Source of the DNA: CAWFFV01 sp963814985
Lineage (GTDB): Bacteria > Chloroflexota > Ktedonobacteria > Ktedonobacterales > Ktedonobacteraceae
DNA length: 64,000 nt
Assembly: GCA_963814985.1 (NCBI GenBank)
Contig: CAWFFV010000057.1
Coordinates: 62,001-126,000, forward strand
Direction: 5' to 3'
Shown: one piece after another, positions 37,429 through 47,255 of the stretch
How the letters are laid out: each line of letters begins with the position of its first letter
Position numbering within the stretch: the stretch's first letter is position 1
The notes under the pieces: model-generated
Told to the model about the DNA's origin: nothing
The model's database searches: none
What the model saw: only the letters and a program-made list of their open reading frames with translations
Translations under genes and position numbers: made by a program

Positions 37429-38931
37429 ATGCAACAAGTTCAACAACGGGAGTTGCCAGAACGAATATCGTGGGCACGTGCTATGATCTTCGCCGTTGGC
37501 TTTTTCTTTATCGCCGCGATTCTCATTGGACAACTCCCCGGATACATTTACTTACAGATGACTGCTTCAAGCCTCGAAGGGATGGAGCGAGGTGCACTGG
37601 GGTTGGCGGTTGTTTGTTTGGGGAGTTTTGCCATCATTCAGGTGATAGTGTTACTCTTTGATCCCAAACCTGTCGTGCCTCCTATTATCTTTACTGTGCT
37701 GGGAGCACTTCTCGCTCTTGGAGGGCTTGCACTGACGCTGTGGGCTACTGTGACGGGATGTAGTTCCACACAACCTACTTGTAACCAGTACTTTCCTTCT
37801 AATACTTCTACGTGGAATCCTATCCTGAATGGCAAAGTGCTCTGGTTACAACCCAATGCCATTGATTTCGTCATGATTGGTCTTGCGTTATTGGGTATTG
37901 GCGTAGCCTGGATTTTTTACAGCCAGTTGGCGATTCGTGAGCAACGTAACCCGGATCGTCGTGATTTGGGAACAACTCCTGCTATACGATGGATGATTAT
38001 TCTTGCTTCCATCATGCTGGTTCTATTCATGGTGTTTTATACACTCTATGATAACCAGGGTATGGCGTTGGCAATCAATCCTGCTCACCCATTCTTTGCA
38101 CGCAAAATCATTGACTTTATTACCGGTGGCTTTCTGGGTGTGGCTATCTTTTTAGTGCTTGGTGCCTTCGCATTGCGTTTGCACTATTTAATGCGACCTG
38201 TGCGCAAGCGTACAATGTCTGGTCTGTATGCAATTGGCGCTCTTGGTCTGGCACATTTAGGACTGATATTCCTGCTGGCCTGGTTCCTGGTTTATCCTGC
38301 TGTTGACTGGATGCACTCCTGGACGTTTATCGGCCTTGGTGACTACCTGACGATCTGTGGCAGAAAGACAGCAATTCCACAAAGCTGTTCTTTCTCACCA
38401 CAGTTTGGCTATCTTATCGATGCTATCTTTACTACTACCTTCTTTGCGATATTGATGGCTGCAATTTGGGCCTGGAAATCGCATCGCAATCTGGTAGTGA
38501 TTGGTAGTGTTGTAACGACAACGGTAATAGCCTTTGCAACACTCCTGATACATACTGCGCCTGATCAAATCCTGGTATCACTCTTACTGGCAGGAGGTAT
38601 GTTGGTACTGGCGGCAATCTGGACCAGCGTATCTCGTCGCGAGTTTGCTATCGTGGGTGAGAAGAACCTTGGTTGTCTTGGACAATGGTTGGTTGTAGGC
38701 ACCTGCTTGCTGATCTACCTTACGGCATTTGCCTTTTTCTCAATTCCCCTTTTCAGTCCAGAGACAGAGCCAAACGTTCCGTTTGTCTCTGGTTCGATTA
38801 TTCCTCCTCCAGCTCCCCCTAATCAGCCACCCGTCATCACCGCGTCGGATGCCGTAGTGATGCTGGCTATCATGGGGATACTCGCAGCCATTCAGTTCTA
38901 CTTCCTGGCTCGTAACCGCTATAAAGTGTAA
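37429..38931 (+). CDS. Polytopic membrane protein of the bc operon, function unknown
   Basis: About 500 residues with roughly 11 hydrophobic helices and no heme, copper or iron-sulfur motif that I can see. A loop of about 40 residues with three cysteines follows the fourth helix (TGCSSTQPTCNQYF). A proline-rich segment (SIIPPPAPPNQPP) precedes the final helix. I do not recognise a family. Its place after the Rieske and copper protein genes and before a terminator suggests an accessory or assembly role in the respiratory complex. ATG 37429 follows AAAGGG at ten bases. Confidence 0.6.
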   Translation: MQQVQQRELPERISWARAMIFAVGFFFIAAILIGQLPGYIYLQMTASSLEGMERGALGLAVVCLGSFAIIQVIVLLFDPKPVVPPIIFTVLGALLALGGLALTLWATVTGCSSTQPTCNQYFPSNTSTWNPILNGKVLWLQPNAIDFVMIGLALLGIGVAWIFYSQLAIREQRNPDRRDLGTTPAIRWMIILASIMLVLFMVFYTLYDNQGMALAINPAHPFFARKIIDFITGGFLGVAIFLVLGAFALRLHYLMRPVRKRTMSGLYAIGALGLAHLGLIFLLAWFLVYPAVDWMHSWTFIGLGDYLTICGRKTAIPQSCSFSPQFGYLIDAIFTTTFFAILMAAIWAWKSHRNLVVIGSVVTTTVIAFATLLIHTAPDQILVSLLLAGGMLVLAAIWTSVSRREFAIVGEKNLGCLGQWLVVGTCLLIYLTAFAFFSIPLFSPETEPNVPFVSGSIIPPPAPPNQPPVITASDAVVMLAIMGILAAIQFYFLARNRYKV

Positions 38932-38957
38932 TCGCATTGCGACAGAAGGGAATCACC

Positions 38958-39003
38958 AGGGACGGAAGAAATACAACACATCTTCTTCCGTCCCTCTCTT
39001 TTT
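38958..39003 (+). terminator. Intrinsic terminator of the cytochrome operon
   Basis: AGGGACGGAAGAA at 38958-38970 pairs perfectly over 13 bases with TTCTTCCGTCCCT at 38983-38995 and is followed by CTCTTTTT. This ends the operon before the glycogen synthase gene. Confidence 0.85.
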
Positions 39004-39006
39004 GCA

Positions 39007-39015
39007 TGCTATAAT
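39007..39015 (+). promoter_or_regulatory. Extended -10 promoter before glgA
   Basis: TGCTATAAT fits the TGnTATAAT extended -10 consensus and begins four bases after the terminator T-run. GGGAGGA at 39034-39040 is the ribosome site for ATG 39047. Confidence 0.5.
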
Positions 39016-39046
39016 AAAGTACATTTTGAGAGTGGGAGGAATGTGT

Positions 39047-40516
39047 ATGCAGTATGAACGGCCTCTTAAGGTCCTGATCCTTGCTGCCGAAATTGTACCA
39101 TTTGCCAAGGTTGGTGGTTTAGCGGATGTTGTCGGTGCATTACCAAAGGCTCTCAAAGCTCTTGGTCATGATGTACGTCTGGTCATGCCCCGCTATCGAC
39201 AGGTTGATCCAGAACGCTTCCAACTCAATACGGTGCTCGATGCTGTTTCTGTCAGCATGGGCAATTTCCAGGTACCAGTCAGTGTGCACCAGGGGATAAT
39301 TGGAGATCAGATTCCTGTGTACATGATTGATGCGCCACGCTTCTTCGATCGCGAGAATATTTATGGGTATACCGACGATGGAGAACGTTTTATTTTGTTT
39401 TGTCGTGCGGCGCTAGAAGCGGTGCGTGCCTTGAACTGGTCGCCGGATATTGTACATTGTAACGATTGGCATACGGGGATTGTGCCAAACTGGATGCATA
39501 CTGTTTACCGTAATGATCCCATCTTTGCTAATACTGCTACAGTCTACACGATCCATAACCTCGCCTATCAGGGTATTTTCGGCTATCGTATTTTGGAAGT
39601 AGCGGGGGTTGCTGCCAATGGTTTTGTCTATCCACAGATCGCGGAACTGGCAAATGTGGTTGATATTATGGGACGTGGGATTCTCTTTGCCGATGTTATT
39701 ACCACGGTGAGTGAGCGCTATGCCCAGGAGATTCTGACTCCAACTTTTGGTGAGAAATTGGATCACCTCTTACGCTCTCGCCGTGATCACTTATTTGGTA
39801 TCCTCAATGGTATTGATTACCAGGAGATAAATCCTGCCACAGATCGCTATATCCATACCCAGTTTGATGTAAATTCACTCGAGAAACGTGCCGAAAACAA
39901 GGTTGCTCTGCAAGAGCAGGCCCATTTACCGATACGAGCGGACGTACCTTTGCTTGCAATGATCTCACGCCTGACGGACCAGAAAGGTTTAGATCTCGTC
40001 TCTCATATCATCTACTCCTTGCTTTCGCAGGGGGTGCAACTTGTGGTGCTGGGTATTGGTGATCAGCATTACCATGAGATGTTCCAGAATCTCGCGGCTC
40101 GTTATCCAGAACAGGTTGCTATCTTTCTCACCTTTAACACCGAGTTGGCTCAACGGATCTATGCTGGTAGTGACATGTTCCTGATGCCTTCACGCTTTGA
40201 ACCATGTGGCTTGAGTCAGTTGATTGCTATGCGCTATGGCTGTGTGCCTATTGTACGTAATGTTGGTGGTTTGGCAGATACCGTACAAGAGTATAATCCA
40301 GACACTGGGGAGGGCAATGGTTTTGTCTTTACCAATTACGATTGCTGGGAGTTTTTTGCCGCTATTGTGCGTGCTATCACCGTCTATCGTTTTAAAGACG
40401 CCTGGCGTGCATTGCAACAGCATGGCATGATGGCCGATCACTCCTGGCATGCCTCTGCCCTACGCTATGTTGAGGTCTACCATAATGCTCTGGCCTTCCA
40501 TCAGAGTGGAAAATAA
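39047..40516 (+). CDS. glgA: Glycogen synthase (ADP-glucose type)
   Basis: GT5 glucosyltransferase that extends alpha-1,4-glucan from ADP-glucose, about 489 residues. The N-terminal KVGGLADVVGALPKAL motif binds the nucleotide sugar; HCNDWHTGIVP and TIHNLAYQGIFG are typical. The C-terminal Rossmann domain has the EPCGLSQLIAMRYG signature with the catalytic glutamate. The second ATG (39047) is chosen over 39041 because GGGAGGA is directly against the first. It is a single-gene unit with its own promoter, convergent with mtaB. Confidence 0.95.
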   Translation: MQYERPLKVLILAAEIVPFAKVGGLADVVGALPKALKALGHDVRLVMPRYRQVDPERFQLNTVLDAVSVSMGNFQVPVSVHQGIIGDQIPVYMIDAPRFFDRENIYGYTDDGERFILFCRAALEAVRALNWSPDIVHCNDWHTGIVPNWMHTVYRNDPIFANTATVYTIHNLAYQGIFGYRILEVAGVAANGFVYPQIAELANVVDIMGRGILFADVITTVSERYAQEILTPTFGEKLDHLLRSRRDHLFGILNGIDYQEINPATDRYIHTQFDVNSLEKRAENKVALQEQAHLPIRADVPLLAMISRLTDQKGLDLVSHIIYSLLSQGVQLVVLGIGDQHYHEMFQNLAARYPEQVAIFLTFNTELAQRIYAGSDMFLMPSRFEPCGLSQLIAMRYGCVPIVRNVGGLADTVQEYNPDTGEGNGFVFTNYDCWEFFAAIVRAITVYRFKDAWRALQQHGMMADHSWHASALRYVEVYHNALAFHQSGK

Positions 40517-40534
40517 AATATTCAGGCACATTTG

Positions 40535-42001
40535 CTAGTCTCTGGTTAAGATGCCGTATACTCCGTCATCTACCAGATGTGTCAGGTGTGCTTTGATGAG
40601 CGAATGTTGATTGATAGGTGTATAGAGAGGAGGATCATGTATTTCGACACGGAGGTAATTATCTGTCAGTCCTTCCCAATAATCGTGTCTGGAATGTTCA
40701 ATAAGGACTTCGACCGTTTCCCCTAAGAACTGCTGACGGAAAAGGTGGCTATGCTCGTCGTTCAGTGCAAGGAGTCGCTGACTACGAGCCTTTTTTATCT
40801 CTTCCTTGATCTGTCCTCGCATACGCGCAGCAGTTGTGCCCTGCCGGGCAGAAAAGCGGAAGACGTGTGATTTGGCAAATTGTAGTTCTTTGGCAAGCTG
40901 GTATGTTTGCTCAAAATCTTCGTCGCTCTCTCCAGGGAAGCCGGTGATGATATCAGTGCTAATGGCAAGTCCCGGAATGAGTTGTTTGGCTGTTGTTATA
41001 ATAGTGTGATAACGAGCGCTGTTGTAGTGACGTGCCATTTTGCGTAGGATAATATCTGAACCACTCTGCATCGGCAGATGGAAGTGGCGGCACAGGCGAG
41101 GATTCTCCCATAATTCCAGCCATTCCAGGCGAAAATCTTCGGGTTCCAATGAGGAGACGCGGATGCGTGGAACCTCGGTTTCACGGAGAAGAGCGCTGAT
41201 CAGGTCACCCAGATCCTGTTTTTTATCATCATCGGGGTGGTAGTCACCCAGATGAATACCAGTAAGCACAATCTCTTGAAAACCAGTGCGTACTTTGCGC
41301 TGCACGTGCTCAACAATGGAAGCAATACTACGGCTGCGTGATTGACCACGGACATAAGGAACAATGCAGTAAGTGCAACGATTATCACAGCCATCTTGCA
41401 CCTTCATCTGAACACGTGTGCGTGAGATATGCCTGGTAGTCGCAGGCTCTGTGAGTTGAGAGGGGAAGAGAGGTGCGGGGTTATCTGACTGTGGTTCAGG
41501 CTCCGCTGGCTGGAAGGCCAGCACTCCATCGCTGCCAATATGTTGGGTATCAAGTGGCAGTAAAGGTAAACTATGTCTTTGTCTGGCAGAAGGTCGGGTT
41601 ACTGTCGGTTCATCAGTCTTCCTATGTTGTGCAATAGTTTCAACGAGTGAGTCTTTACCACTATTTCCTACGACAAGATCAACACCGGGAAGTGCTTCAA
41701 CCGCACTGGGGTTCAATTCCGCATAACAGCCAGTAACGACAAGCAGTGCATCAGGGTGACGACGGTGTGCCTGTGCAATAAGTTGGCGTGAACTCCGGTC
41801 ACCCAGGTGCGTGACAGTACAGGTATTGACAATGTAAACATCCGCGACTTCACTGAAGTCACGTTGTACAAAGCCAGCGGCACTCATCTGTTCTCCAATA
41901 GCCTCACTATCAGCCTGATTGACTTTACACCCCAGGGTAGTGACGGCAAAAGTTGTTCTCTGTGCTGGCTGGTCGGACATATTTGGATAATCTTCTTGCA
42001 T
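40535..42001 (-). CDS. mtaB: tRNA t6A37 methylthiotransferase
   Basis: Radical SAM enzyme that adds a methylthio group to t6A at position 37 of tRNA. The N-terminal UPF0004 domain has TTLGCKVNQADSEAIGEQM with its cluster cysteines, plus NTCTVT and TGCYAE. The radical SAM motif is CDNRCTYC. A C-terminal TRAM-like region closes the protein. Between the two domains there is a low-complexity stretch of about 65 residues (around residues 125-190) that usual MtaB proteins lack or have shorter. The start could also be ATG 41980. Confidence 0.9.
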   Translation of the reverse strand: MQEDYPNMSDQPAQRTTFAVTTLGCKVNQADSEAIGEQMSAAGFVQRDFSEVADVYIVNTCTVTHLGDRSSRQLIAQAHRRHPDALLVVTGCYAELNPSAVEALPGVDLVVGNSGKDSLVETIAQHRKTDEPTVTRPSARQRHSLPLLPLDTQHIGSDGVLAFQPAEPEPQSDNPAPLFPSQLTEPATTRHISRTRVQMKVQDGCDNRCTYCIVPYVRGQSRSRSIASIVEHVQRKVRTGFQEIVLTGIHLGDYHPDDDKKQDLGDLISALLRETEVPRIRVSSLEPEDFRLEWLELWENPRLCRHFHLPMQSGSDIILRKMARHYNSARYHTIITTAKQLIPGLAISTDIITGFPGESDEDFEQTYQLAKELQFAKSHVFRFSARQGTTAARMRGQIKEEIKKARSQRLLALNDEHSHLFRQQFLGETVEVLIEHSRHDYWEGLTDNYLRVEIHDPPLYTPINQHSLIKAHLTHLVDDGVYGILTRD

Positions 42002-42090
42002 TCTGCCGATCTAAATTTCTCGCTGTGTTGTTTTCTCTCTGTCTGATTATAGCGCATTGTGCTGTTGTTGGATAGAAGGAAAATTTGCAT

Positions 42091-42669
42091 CTAATCCTGT
42101 GGTTGTGGAAGTGCTGGTGGTACTGGAGAGGTCTCAAGTATGGTCTTCTGCATGAATGGTAGTACAAACCAGATACTACCCAGACCGAAGAGCGTACCAG
42201 TAATGACGCGTAACACCCAGGTACTTTCACGCAAGCCAAACATTTGTGTTGTACCATCCCAGGCCATAGGTAGCATCAATAGCACCCAAAGCCACCAGGG
42301 AATACCAGGTAAGCGTTTCTTACTGAGCGAAAAGACCAGACTTCCCAGGAACATTGAGGTATAGATGGAGAAGTTGCGTGCACACAGACCAAGCTGATGT
42401 CCAAGGAGATAGAACGAGTGTGAGGGAATCTGGGCACAAACATAATGGAGTGAGAAGAACAGAGGCTTGGCAATCGAATCCAGGCCGAGATACGAAAGAA
42501 TGGGGATTGAGATGGCCGTCAATACCAGTAAGCCCAGCATGACTGTAAAGATGTTTGCCCACTGATCTAGTAGGAAATTGCCCATCTGGTGCATAAAGCG
42601 GTCAAGAGCCTGCTTGAACGTATGTGTTGGCTGAGTATGCCTGGTAGTGAGTTCATGAGCCTGTTGCAT
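42091..42669 (-). CDS. DUF2085 membrane protein
   Basis: A 192-residue membrane protein with about five hydrophobic segments. It matches the DUF2085 pattern: VCAQIPSHSFYLLGHQLGLCARNFSIY is split here as VCAQIPSHSFYLLGHQ then LGLCARNFSIY, followed by a WDGTTQMFGLRESTWVLR block. The family function is unknown. It lies 32 bases after the thioredoxin-like gene and 89 before mtaB, so the three likely form an operon. Confidence 0.75.
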   Translation of the reverse strand: MQQAHELTTRHTQPTHTFKQALDRFMHQMGNFLLDQWANIFTVMLGLLVLTAISIPILSYLGLDSIAKPLFFSLHYVCAQIPSHSFYLLGHQLGLCARNFSIYTSMFLGSLVFSLSKKRLPGIPWWLWVLLMLPMAWDGTTQMFGLRESTWVLRVITGTLFGLGSIWFVLPFMQKTILETSPVPPALPQPQD

Positions 42670-42701
42670 TGCATAACTCTCTTCCTTGTTGATTGACCCC
42701 T

Positions 42702-42962
42702 CTAGAGTTGAAAAGCTTGTGCCAGGTCGCTATATTCTATACGTCCTTCTACCACAATGGTTTCATCAATGAGAATTACCGGAATACGATAGCGATATTG
42801 TTCAAAAATGGTTGGGTTGCTACGAATATCGATCTCTGTGAGTTCATAAGGTACTTGAGTTGAGATATCGTCAAGCATGTTGCGGGCCTCTTCACAAAGG
42901 TGGCATCCTGCTTTAGTATAGAATGTCACATGTAGCTCTTTTATTTCACGCAAATCTGTCAC
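42702..42962 (-). CDS. Glutaredoxin-like (DUF836) thiol protein
   Basis: An 86-residue thioredoxin-fold protein with the redox motif CHLC in VTFYTKAGCHLCEEA and the cis-proline segment RIPVILID. It is probably a cytosolic disulfide exchange protein with unknown partner. Start GTG 42962 lies behind AGGACAGGA. First gene of the minus-strand set with DUF2085 and mtaB. Confidence 0.85.
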   Translation of the reverse strand: MTDLREIKELHVTFYTKAGCHLCEEARNMLDDISTQVPYELTEIDIRSNPTIFEQYRYRIPVILIDETIVVEGRIEYSDLAQAFQL

Positions 42963-43200
42963 TCCTGTCCTTTCTTTTTGCTACCTTGATATCATACCAT
43001 ATGCATAAGAAAACAAATCTCTTCCAGTTTTGTTCTATTTAGGAGAAATAGGATAAACAAAGCTTTTTCTGTCCCGGTTTTGTATAATGTGTTTATATGG
43101 CGGGAAGGCTATTGGCGCGTTTATGTTATTTTATGGACAGCTTTAGATGAGAAACTTGTTACACTATATTATCCATCAGTAACAAAGGACGGTGAGTGTC

Positions 43201-44730
43201 ATGTCCCAACAAGCGTTTGTGTCATCTCAACAGCGATTGCGTTCCCTGTCCGTACGAGTTTCTCTGTGGTTGGTGATTTCTGCTATTGTACCACTCCTTA
43301 TTACCTTAGCTTTTAGCGAATGGCAGTCCCGCCCCGCATTAATAGCACAGTCCAATATGGCAATGGAGAGCGATGCAGCCACTCGTGCGCAGTTGATTGA
43401 TACATACTTCCAGGAACGTTTACTTGATGCACAAACAATAGCTCAGGTTTCAGTCGTACAAGCATTTCTTGCTATGTCTTATGCTCCACAAAATACTGCA
43501 TATCAAAATGCGGCAAGAAATGCTGAATATGCCCTTAATGCAGGTAAATTTCGTGATAAGCACTATACCACATGGGTACTTTTTGATCCGCAAGGACAGC
43601 CACGCCTGTACTCGACAAAGCCACCACAGAAACACGGACAGAACTTTGCTTCACCGGAATATCTCCAGGCGGTTCGTTCAGGGAAGAGCTTTATCTCATC
43701 AGTATATTATGATCCCATCACACGAAAAGCCTCTGTTGATATCTATTCACCAGTTGTTTCACCCACAATTCCCACAGCAGGAGCACAGGCGCTAACCTCA
43801 ACCTATGCAGGCTTTGTACGCTCCACCCTCAATCTGGACACCATCGGGGATATTGTCAATGGAGATCGTGGCAACAATGGATCAGAGAGTTATGTATTTA
43901 TTCTTGATGAAAATGGAGTACGCATTGCAGATACAGAAACCTCTGAGCTTTTTCGAGCTATAGCCCCACTTCCATCGGCAACGCAGCAGCGTATCACGCA
44001 AGAGGATCGCTATGGTTCTGCCAAACCCGTTAGTGTTCTCGCAGATCAGGCCCTTGCAGAGAACTTAGCATTACCAACATTTCAGATACAACCCACCGGA
44101 AAAAGTGAAGCCTATCAAGCCGTACAGCATGCAATCTCTGTTGTTCCCTGGAAATACTTTGTCCTTAGTCCGGTCAATACTGTCACTGCCGTTGCCAATC
44201 AACAATTGTTGATCACTGGTGTTGTTGCGTTCACAATGTCTGTATTGCTTTGTATTGTTGGCTTGATCATTGGACGTAACATTACGTATCCTATTCTTGC
44301 CTCTGTTAATTCTTTGCGCGATAGTAGCCAGACTCTGAACGAACTGGCAATAAGGCAGCAAGATGCAGTTTCCGAACAAGCGTGGGTCGTCAATTCTTCG
44401 CGGGTTGGCTTACAATCGGTGCAATACTATACTCAAGCCATACGAGCAGCAGCACACCAATTAAGCGAAATGACTAAAGAACTGGCAAATAGCAGGAACT
44501 ATGTTGACAGACAAAGAAATGCTCAGAATCTGCAAAACATTATCGCCGCAGCACAATACATTGAGTATGCAGCACAACATCAGGAGGCCGGCAACCAGAA
44601 ATTAATAACCGCACTCACTGTGGCAACACAGGTGACGGAGCAAATCTCTTTGGGTGTAACCTCTGCAACTGATGCTGCCACACAACTACAGCAGGTGGCA
44701 CAACAGTTGCGCTCGGTAGTCGGCAATTAG
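43201..44730 (+). CDS. Membrane protein with extracellular dCache sensor, no output domain
   Basis: A 509-residue protein: a short cytosolic N-terminus, one membrane helix at about 18-40, an extracellular double-Cache domain of roughly 290 residues (with TYFQERLLDAQTIAQ, WVLFDPQGQPRLYST and YVFILDENGVRIADTE), a second helix near 336-360 and a C-terminal Gln/Ala-rich helical region of 145 residues. Cache domains bind small ligands and normally drive kinases, cyclases or chemotaxis receptors. No HAMP, kinase or MCP hairpin signature is visible, so the coiled-coil region must interact with other proteins or be a relic. GTG 43192 is an alternative start. Confidence 0.7.
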   Translation: MSQQAFVSSQQRLRSLSVRVSLWLVISAIVPLLITLAFSEWQSRPALIAQSNMAMESDAATRAQLIDTYFQERLLDAQTIAQVSVVQAFLAMSYAPQNTAYQNAARNAEYALNAGKFRDKHYTTWVLFDPQGQPRLYSTKPPQKHGQNFASPEYLQAVRSGKSFISSVYYDPITRKASVDIYSPVVSPTIPTAGAQALTSTYAGFVRSTLNLDTIGDIVNGDRGNNGSESYVFILDENGVRIADTETSELFRAIAPLPSATQQRITQEDRYGSAKPVSVLADQALAENLALPTFQIQPTGKSEAYQAVQHAISVVPWKYFVLSPVNTVTAVANQQLLITGVVAFTMSVLLCIVGLIIGRNITYPILASVNSLRDSSQTLNELAIRQQDAVSEQAWVVNSSRVGLQSVQYYTQAIRAAAHQLSEMTKELANSRNYVDRQRNAQNLQNIIAAAQYIEYAAQHQEAGNQKLITALTVATQVTEQISLGVTSATDAATQLQQVAQQLRSVVGN

Positions 44731-44785
44731 GATGGATACAGAGAGCATTTACAGATAAGCGTAGCTTGTTGTGAGGCACAACAGG

Positions 44786-47240
44786 CTACTCTCCATAAGG
44801 AACCCAAATATTCTTTACCTGTGTTGCCTCGTGCAAAAACTCATGACCTTCACCCTGTGTCATATCTAACCATTGACGGACATGCCCATAGTTGACCCAT
44901 GTGCGCTTCATGTTTCCCGCTGAGGCGCGTTCGACAAGCGTTGCGCCTTCGGCAGAGCCAAAGTACCACATGGCATCGACATCGTCATGGTCAGCCAGAA
45001 TATGGCATAAAGCGTCACGTTCACCTGTGACAATATTCACAACACCTGCGGGCAGGTCCGAGGTCTCGAATACCTGATAGCAATCTGTGGCACTCAAAGG
45101 TGATTGTTGTGAAGGGATAACAATAACGGTATTACCCATCGCGATAGCAGGTGCGACCAGTGAGATAAAGCCCAGGAGAGGATACTCATCAGGACAGGCT
45201 ATACCAATCACTCCAATAGCCTCAGGCATCGCCAATACAACACCACGCATGGGCGGTCGATGGACAACCCCTTCATATTTATCCGTCCAGGCAGCATAGC
45301 TGAACAGGCGCGAGAGACTAACTTGCACTTCGTTGGCGGCATCTGTATAGCTACGTCCTGTTTGCAGGGTAATTCTACGCGCAAATTCATCCTCGCGTAT
45401 CGCCAGATTCTCCGCAAGATAGTAGAGAATCTGGGCACGATTGTGGGTTGTGCCAATAGCCCAACCGCCTGCTTTATGAGCCGCTTCCACCGCATTGCGC
45501 ACATCTTTGCGATTGCCCTCTCCTACTTCCCCAATCATATGCCCGTCAGGATGATAGATAGCACGACTATAACCGGAGTCCGGTCGCACTTGTTTGCCGG
45601 CAATAAACAATTTCGGGGTGCGGTCGATGGCAGGTGAGGAGTGCCAGGAGTGCCCATTAGAGGAGATGTCATCTAATACGTCTTCATCCACTGTATGTCC
45701 GTTAGAAGATGGTTCTGTTTTATCCGCTTCTACAGAACCGGAGACATGATCAATAGCATCAGTCGAAGGGGTTTTCCAGGCAGGACGTACATACTCATAG
45801 AGTCCTTCTTTGCCGCCCTCACGCCCAAAACCACTCTCACGATAACCGCCAAAACCACTTGAGGCATCAAACAGGTTGGTAGAGTTGATCCATACACTAC
45901 CCGCTTTGAGTTTGGGAGCAATGTCGAGGGCCAGATTAATATTTTCACTCCATACACTCGCCGCCAGCCCATAACGTGTATTGTTTGCCAGTTCTACCGC
46001 TTCAGCAGGAGTACGAAAGGTCATCACAACCAGTACGGGACCAAAGATCTCAACCTGGGCAATGGTTGTCGCGGGTGAGACATGCGTAAACAGTGTGGGT
46101 GGGAAGAAATAGCCTTCAGCAGGACAGGCCCACGAGGGTTGCCACATTTCGGCTCCTTCTTCGATCCCTTGCTGCACTAGCCGCTGAATCTCTTTTAGTT
46201 GAGCCGAGGAGACGATCGCGCCAATATCTACAGCTTTATCCAGTGGATCACCGATCCGCAAGTTCTCCATACGCTGGCGCAATCTGGCAATCAAGCGATC
46301 AGCGATATTCTCCTGAACAAGGAGCCGGGAACCAGCACAACATACCTGTCCCTGGTTAAACCAGATGGCATCCACTACTCCTTCGACAACACTCTCCAAA
46401 TCAGCGTCATCAAAGACAATGAAGGGAGATTTGCCACCTAATTCAAGTGAAAGTTTTTTACCAGAGCCAGCCGTAGCACGTCGGATACTGCGTCCCACAT
46501 CGGTGGAACCCGTAAAGGCGATCTTGTCAATGTCTGGATGCCGTACCAGAGCTTCGCCTACCTGTGAAGCTTCACCTGTCAAAATGTTGATGACGCCAGG
46601 GAGGCAAACCTATTTCCTGCACAATTTCAGCAAACTTGAGAGCGGTCAGTGAGGTGTAACGGGCGGGCTTCAGTACCACAGTGTTGCCCATAGCGATAGC
46701 GGGAGCAATTTTCCAGGCAAGCATCAGCAGAGGAAAGTTCCAGGGGATAATTTGTCCTACAACTCCAACAGGCCGATAACCAGCAAGTTCCGAGGCCATA
46801 AGTTGTGCCCAACCTGCGTGATAGTAGAAATGGCGAGCTACCAGGGGAATGTCGATATCGCGTGTTTCACGAATCGTCTTCCCGTTATCCAGTGATTCCA
46901 GGACGGCCAGGAGGCGAGAGTGCTTCTGGATATGGCGGGCGATGGCGTAGAGATAACGGGCACGTACATGCCCAGGCGTCTTGCTCCATGTTGTAAAAGC
47001 GGTGCGTGCCGCGATAACAGCAGCATCAACATCCACACTATTCGCCGAAGCAAACTGTGCCAGAAGTTTACCAGTTGCCGGATTAATACTATCGAGATAC
47101 TGACCACTGGCAGGCTTGACCCACTGATTATTGATAAAGAGGTTGAGGGGTTGCCGCTCTTTAAGCCATGCCAGAGCTGGTACAGCGGCCTCTGGAGCAG
47201 GTCCATACTCCATCGTCTCGAAAATATCCATAATGTTCAT
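44786..47240 (-). pseudogene. Two-domain aldehyde dehydrogenase (ALDH16-like), one frameshift
   Basis: Repaired length about 818 residues, close to the 800 of ALDH16. Domain one carries PWNFPLLMLAWKIAPAIAMG, LELGGKSPFIVFDDAD (general base Glu) and GQVCCAGSR (catalytic Cys). Domain two, from about TPKLFIAGKQVRPDSG, is a second ALDH fold (PEAIGVIGIACPDEYPLLG, VNIVTGERDAL) that lacks the Cys motif. One extra base in the GGG at 46599-46601 breaks the frame: EIVQEIGLPP should continue GVINILTGEASQVG. It starts at ATG 47240 after AGGAGAG, 15 bases behind deoC, so it likely oxidises the acetaldehyde released by deoxyribose-phosphate aldolase (inference). Confidence 0.85.
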
Positions 47241-47255
47241 TTTTTACTCTCCTCC

